Shown here: piece by piece, positions 51,719-60,124 of the stretch
Position numbering within the stretch: the first letter of the stretch is position 1
Layout of the letters: every line of letters starts with the position of its first letter
DNA from: Emticicia sp040253585
GTDB lineage: Bacteria; Bacteroidota; Bacteroidia; Cytophagales; Spirosomataceae
Reading direction: 5' to 3'
Length of the DNA: 64,000 nucleotides
Assembly: GCF_040253585.1 (NCBI RefSeq)
Contig: NZ_JBELAU010000010.1
Coordinates: forward strand, 265,567-329,566
The notes under the pieces: generated by a model
What the model saw: only the letters and a program-made list of their open reading frames with translations
Told to the model about the DNA's origin: nothing
Database searches by the model: none
Program-made: the position numbers and the translations under genes

Positions 51719-52075
51719 TTATTTGAAAAGCTGCCTAAAATGGTAGCCAGCCGTAGCCGATAGGCCTGCTACTTGTGAGCCAATGATAGCCATAATCGTA
51801 AAAAATGTTGGAACAACAGGTAGATTTTTCAAGAATTTGATGTTTTCAGAGAATAAGCCACCAATTTTTTGCACGATGATTCCGTCGTTATTGGAATTTA
51901 AAAAAGTAGCATAACCCACCCAAAGTGTGGCAATAGCCCCAGCGGCAGCGGCATACGCTCCGAAAGCGGTTTCTGATTTCCAAGCACCGATGGCAAACGC
52001 AATGGGTGCAATCACCCACCACGGTAAAAAATATTGTGCAACTGCACTGACGATTAATATGATAATGTAGTTCAT
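51719..52075 (-). CDS. small membrane protein of unknown function
   Basis: Start chosen at the ATG at 52075 (MNYIIILIVSAVAQYFLPWW), 118 residues; the longer frame starts inside an intergenic repeat. Three or four hydrophobic segments: the first above, VIAPIAFAIGAWKSETAFGA, AAAAGAIATLWVGYATF and PTFFTIMAIIGSQVAGLSA. No family assigned. It follows the penicillin acylase gene on the same strand, separated by the repeat. Confidence 0.8.
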   Translation of the reverse strand: MNYIIILIVSAVAQYFLPWWVIAPIAFAIGAWKSETAFGAYAAAAGAIATLWVGYATFLNSNNDGIIVQKIGGLFSENIKFLKNLPVVPTFFTIMAIIGSQVAGLSATAGYHFRQLFK

Positions 52076-52077
52076 TA

Positions 52078-52160
52078 GAGTTCTGAGTTTAGAGTGCTGA
52101 GTGCTGAGTTCAGAATTCTGAGACGAACACAACTCAGAACTCTAAACTCAGAATTCAGAA
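52078..52160. repeat. long imperfect hairpin built from GAGTTCTGA repeats
   Basis: GAGTTCTGAGTTTAGAGTGC faces an inverted counterpart (CAGAACTCTAAACTCAGAA) about 35 nt later. It abuts directly the stop codon of the penicillin acylase gene and the start of the membrane protein gene. Third copy of the family at 1106 and 3928. Confidence 0.75.
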
Positions 52161-54623
52161 CTATTTTTTACTTATTTTAACTGTTCCCGAAATACGGTTG
52201 CTTTTTTCATCTTTCGATTTCATGAAAAGTAGCTCATTGAGTTCGCCTTTAGCCCATTTATCAATCATGTTGTCGTAGAATGGACTTGCAGGGTTGCCCG
52301 ACTGTCCACCTGGGTAAAGTCCGTAAGCTTTTGGCCAGCCTTTGTCAAGTTGAACAACCATTCTCCACGATGGACCGTTGAGTTCGGTCGTGGCATTCAC
52401 GATTCCTGCACCACCACCATTCGGAATATCTTGGCGGCCAAAACCCGGCAAACGTCCTAAATGATTGATGTCCGTACTTTTTACTTTATTCCATGCCCAA
52501 GTTTCTGGGTTCATCGGGCCAAGTTTCTGTGTCAAAGAGTCGATACTTGCTTTGAAACTTAGTTTTACCACATCTTGAAGTGTTTCTTGTTTGTTTTTAG
52601 TCGAAACGTTATCAAACCACTTTGCAGTTGGCTCTTTCACAACCATATCCCACATTCGGTTGCGTGAAGGGTAAGTCATCGGAGCTTTGAGGTCTTTCAT
52701 CGGGAACTCATCATCAAAAACTGTGTACCGAAGCTCTTTTATCCAACGCTCAAAAATGGTTGCACCTACTTCGTTGGCATCATTTTTCATATTCCATTTT
52801 GCCAAGGTTTGGTAAGCAGGATTTTTGTTTTCTGATGAATCGGCATTCAAAATTTTCATCAAAACTGGTAAAATTCTACGAGCTTCTACATTAAAGTTAT
52901 CATTTTGTAGCATTCTTAGGCTATCAATGGTGGCTTTTTGCATTCTTTCGAGACGTTCATTGATTCTAATCGCACGCTCGCTCGGGGCAAATCTCCAACC
53001 TAAATAATAAGGATAAGTTGGGTCAGCCGAAAACTGATTAGCCGAACTCACAAAACCTCTCGGAGGATTTTTCACGGTCGGATTTTGGTCAACAGGAATC
53101 CAACCTTGCCAATCGTGGGCAGGATTTGAGCCATCCATGATAAACTTGCCTTGTTCTTTCCATTTCAAAGGCAATTTTCCGTTTGGTGTAATCGAAATAT
53201 CATTTTGGTTACTCGCAAAAACAAAATTTTGGGCAGGGGCAACGTAATAAGTCAATGCTTTGCGATAATCATCGTAGTTTTTTGCACGATTTAGGTAATA
53301 AAAGGCCATCAAATCAGTGCCTTCTTTTTCGTGTGCAACCCAACGCATGGCGTGTCCGACAGGTACGTTTTGATTGAAGTTTTTATCAGAAGCTGCATTA
53401 TAAACAATTGGGCCATGATGCGTGCTATAAACCGTATCTTTCAGAGATTCGGGGCGACCTTTTACCACAAATTCTTCGATTCGCATTGTAGTATGTTTCC
53501 ATGCACCATTGTACCAATATTCTTTTTTAGTATTGTCTTTAAACTTAATTTGGTAAAAATCCATTACATCAGAGCCAACATTGGTTACGCCCCAAGCCAC
53601 GTCTTTATTGAAACCAATCACAACTCCAGGAGCTCCAGGCAAGCAAGCACCGTAAACATTCATGGTTGGGGTACAAAGTTGCATTTGATACCAAATCGAA
53701 GGTAAAGTAAGCTGCAAATGTGGGTCATTGGCCAAAATAGGCAAGCCAGTAGCCGATTTTTCGCCACCAACAGCCCAGTTATTACTACCAATTTCGGGCG
53801 AATGTTGCGGCACATCAAACGCCACAGTTTTGCTGGTAGATAAGGTGGCAGTTGTTTGAGCAGGTACTGCTGGCACTGGTACAGGCGTAAAATTCCATTT
53901 TGTGCCAGTCGGAATTATTGGAGATTCGTTGCTCGGGTAATTCGGAAATAAATCTTTCACAACTTCCATTCCGTATTTTGAAAGAGCATTCGACATACGG
54001 AAATCATCGCTGCCACCGTTTAGCACATTACGCATATTCATCATCATAAGAATGGTTTTGTACGGCGACCATTCTTCAGGTTGATACCCAATGATTTTGT
54101 ATTCGACAGGAAGGTTTTTGTATTTGAGTTGCTTGATATACGCATTTACGCCCGCAGCGTAAGCATTTAGCACTTCATCAAAAATTTTATTGGTTTTGCC
54201 GTTTTCATAGACTTTTTTTGCGGCATCAGCCATGCCCATTCGGCGGCTATAGCGGTCGAGTTCTAAGGCACGCTCGCCTACAACTTCGGCTAATCGACCA
54301 GAGGCAGCGAGTGTGTAGAACTCCATTTGCCAGAGTCGGTCACGAGCCATGAGGTAGCCTTGTGTAAAATAAACGTCGTGGTCATTTTTGGCAAAAACGT
54401 GCGGTACTCGGTTATCGTCGAACACTACATTTACTTCGTCTTGCACGCCATCGAGTTGGAGGTCGGTCGGAGGGAGGTCGAGTTTTGATTCTCCGTTTTG
54501 CCAAAAACCCTCGAATGGACTAAATAGCCTGCCAAGAGCGGGAACTGCTCCGAGTGGACGGTTTAACGCATAAGTCAAACCAGCCGCAGCTAAGAGACTT
54601 ATGATAAATTTTACGAATTTCAT
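52161..54623 (-). CDS. penicillin acylase (Ntn-hydrolase) family protein
   Basis: The 820-residue protein has a signal anchor (IISLLAAAGLTYAL) and the penicillin amidase layout: alpha chain with DDNRVPHVFAKNDHDVYFTQ, spacer, and the self-cleavage site with nucleophile Ser280 in GSNNWAVGG, followed by LPILANDPHLQLTLPSIWYQ and GVVIGFNKDVAWGVTNVGSD. Conserved NFVFASNQNDISITPNGKLP and PNGGGAGIVNATTELNGPSW complete the active site. In bacteria without penicillin cleavage this family hydrolyses N-acyl compounds such as acyl-homoserine lactones. Substrate unknown. Confidence 0.95.
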   Translation of the reverse strand: MKFVKFIISLLAAAGLTYALNRPLGAVPALGRLFSPFEGFWQNGESKLDLPPTDLQLDGVQDEVNVVFDDNRVPHVFAKNDHDVYFTQGYLMARDRLWQMEFYTLAASGRLAEVVGERALELDRYSRRMGMADAAKKVYENGKTNKIFDEVLNAYAAGVNAYIKQLKYKNLPVEYKIIGYQPEEWSPYKTILMMMNMRNVLNGGSDDFRMSNALSKYGMEVVKDLFPNYPSNESPIIPTGTKWNFTPVPVPAVPAQTTATLSTSKTVAFDVPQHSPEIGSNNWAVGGEKSATGLPILANDPHLQLTLPSIWYQMQLCTPTMNVYGACLPGAPGVVIGFNKDVAWGVTNVGSDVMDFYQIKFKDNTKKEYWYNGAWKHTTMRIEEFVVKGRPESLKDTVYSTHHGPIVYNAASDKNFNQNVPVGHAMRWVAHEKEGTDLMAFYYLNRAKNYDDYRKALTYYVAPAQNFVFASNQNDISITPNGKLPLKWKEQGKFIMDGSNPAHDWQGWIPVDQNPTVKNPPRGFVSSANQFSADPTYPYYLGWRFAPSERAIRINERLERMQKATIDSLRMLQNDNFNVEARRILPVLMKILNADSSENKNPAYQTLAKWNMKNDANEVGATIFERWIKELRYTVFDDEFPMKDLKAPMTYPSRNRMWDMVVKEPTAKWFDNVSTKNKQETLQDVVKLSFKASIDSLTQKLGPMNPETWAWNKVKSTDINHLGRLPGFGRQDIPNGGGAGIVNATTELNGPSWRMVVQLDKGWPKAYGLYPGGQSGNPASPFYDNMIDKWAKGELNELLFMKSKDEKSNRISGTVKISKK

Positions 54624-54754
54624 TGAATTGGTTAAGGATGTTTAGAAGTTTAACGATTGCGAAAGTAGAAAAAAAGCATGAATATTTTATTTTTTAATGA
54701 GTTTTTAGGACTTTTTTGTGAAAAAGTCTGTTATCTATCAAAAAAATTATACTA

Positions 54755-55252
54755 ATGAATCGATTCCTTTTCTTGATTTTTATTATGTTTTTATCGAAAA
54801 CAACCAATGCACAAGTAAAAAGTAAAGCTTTTGATAGCTTATTGAATGTAATGGTCACAAAATCGGTTCCGATGGTTGGTTGTGAAGATATTAAGAAAAT
54901 GAAAAACGTGGTGCTGCTTGATACCCGTGAAAAACGAGAATATGAAGTGAGCCACCTAAAAGATGCTCGTTGGGTGGGTTTTGATAAGTTTGATATGAAA
55001 AATGTTTCCTCGATTCCGAAAGACGCTAATATTGTAGTTTACTGCTCGATTGGAGTGAGAAGTGGCAAAATTGGTGAAAAATTAATACAGGCAGGCTATA
55101 AAAACGTCCATAATTTTTATGGAAGCATCTTCGAATGGGTCAATCAAGGAAACCCAGTTTATGACATGGCAGGAAAACCCACCAATAAAATTCACGGCTA
55201 TAACTGGAAATGGGGCGTCTGGTGCAACAAGGGTGAAAAAGTTTATGAGTAA
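54755..55252 (+). CDS. secreted rhodanese-like sulfurtransferase
   Basis: The 165-residue protein has a signal peptide (FLFLIFIMFLSKTTNAQ) and a rhodanese domain: NVVLLDTREKREYEVSHLKD, ARWVGFDKF, and the active-site loop VVYCSIGVRSGKIGEKL with catalytic Cys. A C-terminal FEWVNQGNPVYDMAG follows. It probably transfers sulfur or handles persulfides in the periplasm. Likely alone or with the downstream methyltransferase gene (about 100 nt apart). Confidence 0.92.
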   Translation: MNRFLFLIFIMFLSKTTNAQVKSKAFDSLLNVMVTKSVPMVGCEDIKKMKNVVLLDTREKREYEVSHLKDARWVGFDKFDMKNVSSIPKDANIVVYCSIGVRSGKIGEKLIQAGYKNVHNFYGSIFEWVNQGNPVYDMAGKPTNKIHGYNWKWGVWCNKGEKVYE

Positions 55253-55355
55253 AAGACTTCTTTTATATAGCATTGCATAATTAAGTGCTTCAAAACTGAG
55301 CAAAAGGCGTTTTTTTGCGAAATATTTAGTTGTTTTGCAGAAAAATCAAAAATCT

Positions 55356-55940
55356 ATGCTCAACGACCAATATTGGAGCGAACGCTACGCAAAATCACAA
55401 ACAGGTTGGGATGTAGGCAATGTTAGCCCAGCTCTGAAAGCTTACTTCGACCAGCTAAGCACTCAATCAATTTCAATTTTGATTCCAGGCTGCGGAAACG
55501 CTTATGAGGCTGAATATTTGCTTCAACAGGGGTTTACAGATGTTATACTGATAGATATTTCGGGCGTTTTAGTGCTGAATTTGCAAGAAAAACTCAAAGA
55601 TTATATTGAGAAAGGAGTTTGTCGAGTCATTCATCAAGATTTTTTTGAACATTCGGGTAGCTATGATTTAATAGTTGAACAAACATTTTTCTGTGCCATT
55701 GACCCAACCTTACGCCCCAAATACGCAGAAAAAATGAGCGAGTTACTCAAACCGACTGGACATTTAGTTGGTTTATTGTTCGACCGTGAATTTGTGGGTG
55801 GACCTCCATTTGGTGGAACAAAAGAAGAATATATTCCTTATTTCAGTCCATATTTTGATTTAAAAACTATCGAAAGATGCACCAATTCAATACCGCCACG
55901 GGCTGGCAGTGAGCTATTTATCAATCTTAAAAAATACTAA
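55356..55940 (+). CDS. TPMT-like class I SAM-dependent methyltransferase
   Basis: Start chosen at the ATG at 55356 (MLNDQYWSERYAKSQTGWDV); a TTG 21 nt upstream is the alternative. The 194-residue protein has the thiopurine methyltransferase pattern: the YWxxRY and GWD start, ILIPGCGNAYEAEYLLQQG as SAM motif I, VILIDIS as motif II and IVEQTFFCAIDP as the active region. Substrates of bacterial members include chalcogens and thiols, fitting the neighbouring rhodanese. Confidence 0.9.
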   Translation: MLNDQYWSERYAKSQTGWDVGNVSPALKAYFDQLSTQSISILIPGCGNAYEAEYLLQQGFTDVILIDISGVLVLNLQEKLKDYIEKGVCRVIHQDFFEHSGSYDLIVEQTFFCAIDPTLRPKYAEKMSELLKPTGHLVGLLFDREFVGGPPFGGTKEEYIPYFSPYFDLKTIERCTNSIPPRAGSELFINLKKY

Positions 55941-55998
55941 AAAATCGGGTTGAGTTTCATTCTCAATTATCCATTTTTAATTATTCATTAACAATAAA

Positions 55999-56514
55999 AT
56001 GCCAAAACCAAAGAAAGCAAACGAATCATTGACGGTAATGACCGAAATGATTTTCCCGAATGATACCAACACACTTGGAAATCTGATGGGAGGAAATTTA
56101 ATGAGATTACTCGACATTGCGGGGGCAATAGCTGCCCAAAAACATTGTAACCGAATAGTAGTGACTGCTTCGGTTGATAATGTCCAATTTAAAGAAGCCA
56201 TTCCTCTCGGAAGTGTCGTTACGTTACAGTCAAAAGTCACACGTGCTTTCAATTCTTCAATGGAAGTTGTGGTCGAGGTTTGGGCTGAAAATATTCCTGC
56301 GGGAACAAAGGTAAATACAAATAAAGCTTTTTTGACATTTGTGGCAGTTGACCAAACTGGTCGCCCAATTGAGGTACCACCAGTTGAGCCAGAAACTGAT
56401 GAAGAAAAGGAATTTTATGCAGGAGCGTTGCGTCGTCGCCAATTGAGACTTGTGCTTGCTGGGAGAATGAAGCCAGAAGAGGCCGTAGAGTTGAAAGAGA
56501 TATTTATGGTATAA
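55999..56514 (+). CDS. acyl-CoA thioesterase, hotdog fold (YciA/BACH type)
   Basis: The 171-residue protein has the hotdog motifs TEMIFPNDTNTLGNLMGGNL with the LMRLLDIAGAIAAQKHCNRI helix, VVTASVDNVQFKEAIPLGSV and SSMEVVVEVWAEN. N-D-x-N-x-x-G-x-x-x-G-G is the catalytic pattern of YciA-like thioesterases that hydrolyse acyl-CoA. A C-terminal extension (AGALRRRQLRLVLAGRMKPE) is helical. The gene ends before a bidirectional terminator. Confidence 0.92.
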   Translation: MPKPKKANESLTVMTEMIFPNDTNTLGNLMGGNLMRLLDIAGAIAAQKHCNRIVVTASVDNVQFKEAIPLGSVVTLQSKVTRAFNSSMEVVVEVWAENIPAGTKVNTNKAFLTFVAVDQTGRPIEVPPVEPETDEEKEFYAGALRRRQLRLVLAGRMKPEEAVELKEIFMV

Positions 56515-56542
56515 ATGCCTTTTGAGCAGTTATTTAAAAAGA

Positions 56543-56572
56543 AAAAGACGAGTAGAAATGCTCGTCTTTTTT
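56543..56572. terminator. bidirectional terminator
   Basis: AAAAGACGAG / CTCGTCTTTT stem with an 8-nt loop followed by T on the plus strand and by A-rich flank for the minus-strand gene. Confidence 0.9.
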
Positions 56573-56600
56573 GCGTTACAAACCCTAAAACTTAAATATA

Positions 56601-56987
56601 TCAATAAGTGCCACGACGACGGTCACGGCGATCTTCTTTTCGGTCTCGTACGTTTTCAGCCTTATCTTTTCGGTCTTCACGTCTATCTCTTACATCCTCC
56701 TTTGCGTCACGTACGTCTTCTTTTGCATCACGAATATCCTCCAGTCTATCTTTTCTTCCACCATTATGGCGAGCATCTCTGATGTCTTCTTTGGCATCTC
56801 GTATATCTTCGGCACGGTCACGGCGGTCTTCTGCTTTGTCTTTTCGGTCTTCTCGTTTATCACGCACATCTTCACGACGGTCACGAATATCTTCACGACG
56901 GTCACGGCGACCTTGTGCATTGGCATCAATATGTGAAAAAGTAATTAATGCAAGAGCGAATCCGAGTAATTTGATTGAGGTTTTCAT
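56601..56987 (-). CDS. secreted protein made of charged seven-residue repeats
   Basis: The 128-residue protein has a signal peptide (LLGFALALITFSHIDANAQ) followed entirely by tandem 7-mers of the type D-[RKA]-x-E-D-[IVR]-[RK] (DRREDIR, DKREDRK, DAKEDVR), about 14 units with one irregular insert (HNGGRKDR). The strict period and alternate charges predict a long helix with regular Asp/Arg salt bridges or a metal/polyanion-binding rod. Similar proteins occur in Bacteroidota but have no function. Its DNA has strongly repetitive GA-rich content. Confidence 0.85.
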   Translation of the reverse strand: MKTSIKLLGFALALITFSHIDANAQGRRDRREDIRDRREDVRDKREDRKDKAEDRRDRAEDIRDAKEDIRDARHNGGRKDRLEDIRDAKEDVRDAKEDVRDRREDRKDKAENVRDRKEDRRDRRRGTY

Positions 56988-57083
56988 GGCTAAACTTTGT
57001 TTTAAGATGAATAGTTTTTCTGGCTTTGTATTGTTTGGATGAATAAGAGTCGAAAAGGTTTAAAATGAAGCAGAAATTTTTTG

Positions 57084-57091
57084 TAACTTTG
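57084..57091 (+). promoter_or_regulatory. -7 box of the tRNA-Arg gene
   Basis: TAACTTTG fits TAnnTTTG and lies 8 nt before the tRNA 5' end. Confidence 0.5.
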
Positions 57092-57098
57092 CACAAAG

Positions 57099-57173
57099 GT
57101 TCCCGTAGTTCAATGGATAGAATTTTAGATTCCGGTTCTGACGATGGGGGTTCGAATCCCTTCGGGAACACCA
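57099..57173 (+). tRNA. tRNA-Arg (anticodon CCG)
   Basis: Acceptor stem GTTCCCG pairs with CGGGAAC; D-arm GTTC/GAAT; anticodon stem TTAGA/TCTGA with loop TTCCGGT gives anticodon CCG (57132-57134); T-arm GGGGG-TTCGAAT-CCCTT with two G-U pairs; discriminator A and an encoded CCA. An integrase gene starts 73 nt after the end, making this tRNA the likely insertion site of the element that follows. Confidence 0.93.
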
Positions 57174-57245
57174 AGACGGATGTACTTAGCTATGTATCAG
57201 CTAATTACGTCCGTTTATTGTTTCAAACATTCTCAAACTTTTGCT

Positions 57246-58403
57246 ATGAAATATAAACTAAAATTATTGCCAAATAATCAACGTATCCGTAACGGTGTGG
57301 CATCAATCAGATTTTATGTTTCGGCAAACGGTGGCCATGACTACATAAATACTGGTGTATCTTGGAGCGTTGAAGATATAGACACCGAAAATTGTGTACT
57401 TATTCGTGGTTCGGCCAGTCAGAAACAGCACAACGAAGCCACCGAAAAAATAAATAATCTACTATCAAAAATCAATAAAGTATTTGAGCGTGACCCAAAC
57501 ACACAGGCGAAGGAGGTTAAACATAAACTCGAAGAAAAAAACGCAACTACTGATTTCATAAAATATTCAATCAACAAGGCATTTTCAAGACAGCAGACCA
57601 AAGAAATAACTTATAGCACCTATCAAACACAAATAGCATCAATCAATAAGGTGCAGGAGTATTGCAAGGTTTTGCCGTTCAACAAAATATCAGTTGAATG
57701 GCTTGAAGGTTGGAAAGCGTTCTTGATAGGTCTCGGACATGAAAGAAACACCGTTTGGTCGAGACTGAAAGATATTAGAACGTACATGAATTTGGCTCGT
57801 AAAGAAAAGATAGTTTTTGAGTATCCTTTCGGTGGCCAGTTCAAAATGCCCAAAGTAGAAAACAGGATTGAGTTTTTGTTTGAAAATGAATTTCAAGCAA
57901 TCAAAAACTATTATTTCTCCGACCTACCGACAAACCCCGAAAAGGTTGTTTTAAGGGCTTTTTTGTTTGCTTGTTATACTTCGCTAAGGATTTCGGATAT
58001 TACGGCCATACGTGGCAAAAACATAAAAAATGGTAACATTGACTTTGAGCCAATCAAAGGAAAGTTTTCAGAAACTAAGAATATAAAGCGTTTAATCATA
58101 CCTATTCACGAAGTAGCTTTAAATTTAATCGGTGACGTAAAGAAAGATACTCTTATTTTCTTCGATTTGCCAGCCGAACAAAAAATAAATGTACGATTAA
58201 AGCAAATTGCAAAAAAGTTGAATATCGCTAAAGATATTACCTTTCATTACTCCCGTCACACATTCGCTACAAGGTTTCTCGCTCATGGTGGGAGCGTGGA
58301 AACTTTACAAGAAATTATGGGACATGAAAAGATAGAAACAACCATGATTTACGTACACGTAGAACCCTCCCGAAAGGCCAGTCAAATAAACCTACTCTCG
58401 TAA
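57246..58403 (+). CDS. tyrosine recombinase (phage integrase family)
   Basis: Start chosen at the ATG at 57246 (MKYKLKLLPNNQRIRNGVAS), 385 residues, because the longer frame runs through the tRNA. It has an N-terminal arm-binding domain, a SAM-like core-binding domain (STYQTQIASINKVQEYCKVL), and the catalytic domain with R in ACYTSLRISDITAIRGKNIK, H-x-x-R in FHYSRHTFATRFLAHGGSVE, H/W position in QEIMGHEKIETTMI and nucleophile Tyr in MIYVHV. The architecture is that of Bacteroidota integrases of the Tn916/phage type. Probably catalyses integration into the adjacent tRNA-Arg. Confidence 0.95.
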   Translation: MKYKLKLLPNNQRIRNGVASIRFYVSANGGHDYINTGVSWSVEDIDTENCVLIRGSASQKQHNEATEKINNLLSKINKVFERDPNTQAKEVKHKLEEKNATTDFIKYSINKAFSRQQTKEITYSTYQTQIASINKVQEYCKVLPFNKISVEWLEGWKAFLIGLGHERNTVWSRLKDIRTYMNLARKEKIVFEYPFGGQFKMPKVENRIEFLFENEFQAIKNYYFSDLPTNPEKVVLRAFLFACYTSLRISDITAIRGKNIKNGNIDFEPIKGKFSETKNIKRLIIPIHEVALNLIGDVKKDTLIFFDLPAEQKINVRLKQIAKKLNIAKDITFHYSRHTFATRFLAHGGSVETLQEIMGHEKIETTMIYVHVEPSRKASQINLLS

Positions 58404-58432
58404 ACAACAAACCAAAGAATATTTTGTATGCA

Positions 58433-58664
58433 GACGTACGGACGGACGGATAGATATATCCCTATATATGGGTTTTCGTCCGTCCGTCCGTCGTTCTCAC
58501 CAAATAATATTTTGTTTTTCTTGTGTTTTTCACCTAAAAACCAAATTTCTTGTTTTTGTTTTTTAGGCATCGGACGGACGGATATTTAGGCACTAAAAAA
58601 TTAGTATTTAAGGACGGACGGACGGATGAAATCCCTTATATATAAATATCCGTCCGTCTGTCTG
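58433..58664. repeat. inverted CGGA tetranucleotide repeat region
   Basis: Runs of CGGACGGACGGA in one strand (58433-58450, 58571-58587, 58612-58627) and TCCGTCCGTCCG in the other (58477-58493, 58644-58664) form two long imperfect hairpins; the outer one pairs CGGACGGACGGATATTT with AAATATCCGTCCGTCTG with a single mismatch. The whole stretch 58404-58774 between the integrase and the regulator has no coding potential and is A/T-rich apart from these runs. Possible origin, recombination accessory site or regulator-binding region. Confidence 0.8.
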
Positions 58665-58774
58665 TATATATATGCGTAGATAGATGCTTATTTGTGCAGA
58701 TAAAAATTGAAATCAGAAAAACTACCTAAAAAACCACCGAAATAACCAATTTTAAACCACAATAAAACCACCGA

Positions 58775-59014
58775 TTAAACCGCACTATTTAGGGTACGAT
58801 ATAGCTTAACAAATTCTACTATGCTATTCGTGTTTATTAGTGCGAGTAATTCTATATAGTTTTCTCCCAAAACTTCACAGTAATCAGCCAGTGAAACCAA
58901 ATTAGTATTGGTAAGTTTCTTTTCTTTCTTCACTTTTTGAATACGTCTTGCAGCCGTTTGCGAACCAATAGACCGAACACGAACCAAGTCTTTTGCAGAT
59001 ATGTATGTTATCAT
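58775..59014 (-). CDS. small HTH-like regulator of the element
   Basis: The 79-residue protein is divergent from the cargo operon. MITYISAKDLVRVRSIGSQT followed by AARRIQKVKKEKK resembles the DNA-binding start of small Bacteroidota phage and plasmid regulators in which 'S.rTA.r.l..ik' is the recognition helix; SLADYCEVLGENYIELLALI forms the C-terminal helices. TATATTTG on the minus strand (59049-59042) is a suitable -7 box 28 nt upstream. Likely repressor or excision control protein; inference from fold pattern and location. Confidence 0.65.
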   Translation of the reverse strand: MITYISAKDLVRVRSIGSQTAARRIQKVKKEKKLTNTNLVSLADYCEVLGENYIELLALINTNSIVEFVKLYRTLNSAV

Positions 59015-59082
59015 TTTAGTACTGGATTAACATTTATTAACCAAATATACAAAGAAAATAGGTAATATACTATCAGTTAGCA

Positions 59083-59090
59083 TAGATTTG
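59083..59090 (+). promoter_or_regulatory. candidate -7 box of the element operon
   Basis: TAGATTTG matches TAnnTTTG, 58 nt before the first operon gene; no clear -33 element, so an activator or repressor-controlled promoter is possible. Confidence 0.35.
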
Positions 59091-59147
59091 TATCAACAAG
59101 TGCAGGCAAAAACCTAAACAATTAAACATTCAGTATCATGTAAAACA

Positions 59148-59606
59148 ATGGCAAAACCCAACAAAATAGCTTTTTTAATCGGTGCAGGCTTGTCACTATA
59201 TTGGCTCAATAGTTCTGCCAGTGTTGGCAGTTTTACTAAAGAATCAGTAACGAAAGACGTGGACAACCTTTCTGATACAATCGAAAATACTTTTACATCG
59301 GTTCTATCAGATTTACAGGCTCAAAAAGTAGCTATTCAGATTCAACAATCTACAAAGCCCTATGAAAGCCTATTTACTCGGTCTTGGCTAAATGTAGTAC
59401 AGATTGAAATTGAAAACCAACTCGGTACAGATTTGACATTTGAAAAAATGCAACTCATTCAAACCGAACTGCAAAACGTCTTTAAAAATTCGCTTATGCA
59501 GAAACGCAGCTACCTAAGCAGCTATTTCAAAAGTCGAAAGTACACAATTACGCAAGAGGTTTCGGCCATTGAATTAAATCTTAAAAACGTATCGAAGTAT
59601 CTATGA
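59148..59606 (+). CDS. element protein with N-terminal membrane segment
   Basis: The 152-residue protein has one hydrophobic N-terminal segment (KIAFLIGAGLSLYWLNSSAS) and a helical remainder (DNLSDTIENTFTSVLSDLQA; TFEKMQLIQTELQNVFKNSL) ending in beta-like YTITQEVSAIELNLKNVS. No family recognised. First gene of the operon; its stop overlaps the next start in ATGA. Topology (short N-out anchor, long helical domain) fits a minor virion membrane protein, by inference only. Confidence 0.7.
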   Translation: MAKPNKIAFLIGAGLSLYWLNSSASVGSFTKESVTKDVDNLSDTIENTFTSVLSDLQAQKVAIQIQQSTKPYESLFTRSWLNVVQIEIENQLGTDLTFEKMQLIQTELQNVFKNSLMQKRSYLSSYFKSRKYTITQEVSAIELNLKNVSKYL

Positions 59607-60124
59607 ATAAGGCAGGGAAATATCTAATAGGTGGCACGGTGGCACTGGTGGCAGTACAGGCCGTCAGAAAGGGCGTTGCAGCATCGAAGGCCGTACCGAA
59701 ATTCTTGTTTCCTCGAAACTTCAAAATTAAGAATTGGTTTTTGTCGTTTGATATGCCTTTCAGAATCGTAAACACCGATACAACCGCCTACACAGTGCAA
59801 TCATTGGGCGGTCGAATCAACTACGATGCAGGAAAAGCAGGTGTTTATGAATTTGGCTCGTACAGTATCGCTCAACCAATAACGGTAAAGCCTAACAATT
59901 CGGACGTTTACACGGCACAGTTTAACACCTATTTGCCCGATACTATCAGTTGCTTGCGTGCAATGTTGCCAGTAATAGCCAAACCTTTAAATTTTCGCAT
60001 AGTCGGAAATGTGTCTTTTTTGGCAATCCCGATTCCATACGACCAACCTTTGCAATTTTCGCTACCTACGCCAGTCGTGGCAGCAATTAAAACAGTCTTA
60101 AATCTTTTCAAAAATAAAAATTAA
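59603..60124 (+). CDS. element protein with LEA14-like beta-sandwich
   Basis: The 173-residue protein has an N-terminal hydrophobic segment (YLIGGTVALVAVQAVRKGVA) and then an all-beta domain: WFLSFDMPFRIVNTDTTAYT, GGRINYDAGKAGVYEFGSYS, KPNNSDVYTAQFNTYLPDTI, and FRIVGNVSFLAIPIPYDQPL. This pattern resembles LEA14/WHy-type beta-sandwiches. It ends in the basic LFKNKN. It overlaps both neighbours (ATGA and TAATG), indicating coupled translation. Confidence 0.7.
   Translation: MNKAGKYLIGGTVALVAVQAVRKGVAASKAVPKFLFPRNFKIKNWFLSFDMPFRIVNTDTTAYTVQSLGGRINYDAGKAGVYEFGSYSIAQPITVKPNNSDVYTAQFNTYLPDTISCLRAMLPVIAKPLNFRIVGNVSFLAIPIPYDQPLQFSLPTPVVAAIKTVLNLFKNKN

Noticed and set aside
56608..57042. 144-residue plus-strand Ser/Arg-rich frame
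   Set aside because: Complement of the charged heptad-repeat gene, which has a signal peptide and is the better frame.
57144..57245. Longer N-terminus for the integrase
   Set aside because: The extra 34 codons would be read from the tRNA-Arg gene; the ATG at 57246 starts the conserved arm-binding domain.
58433..58664. CRISPR array
   Set aside because: Repeats are tetranucleotide runs of varying length in both orientations, without constant repeat length or spacer size, and no cas genes are nearby.
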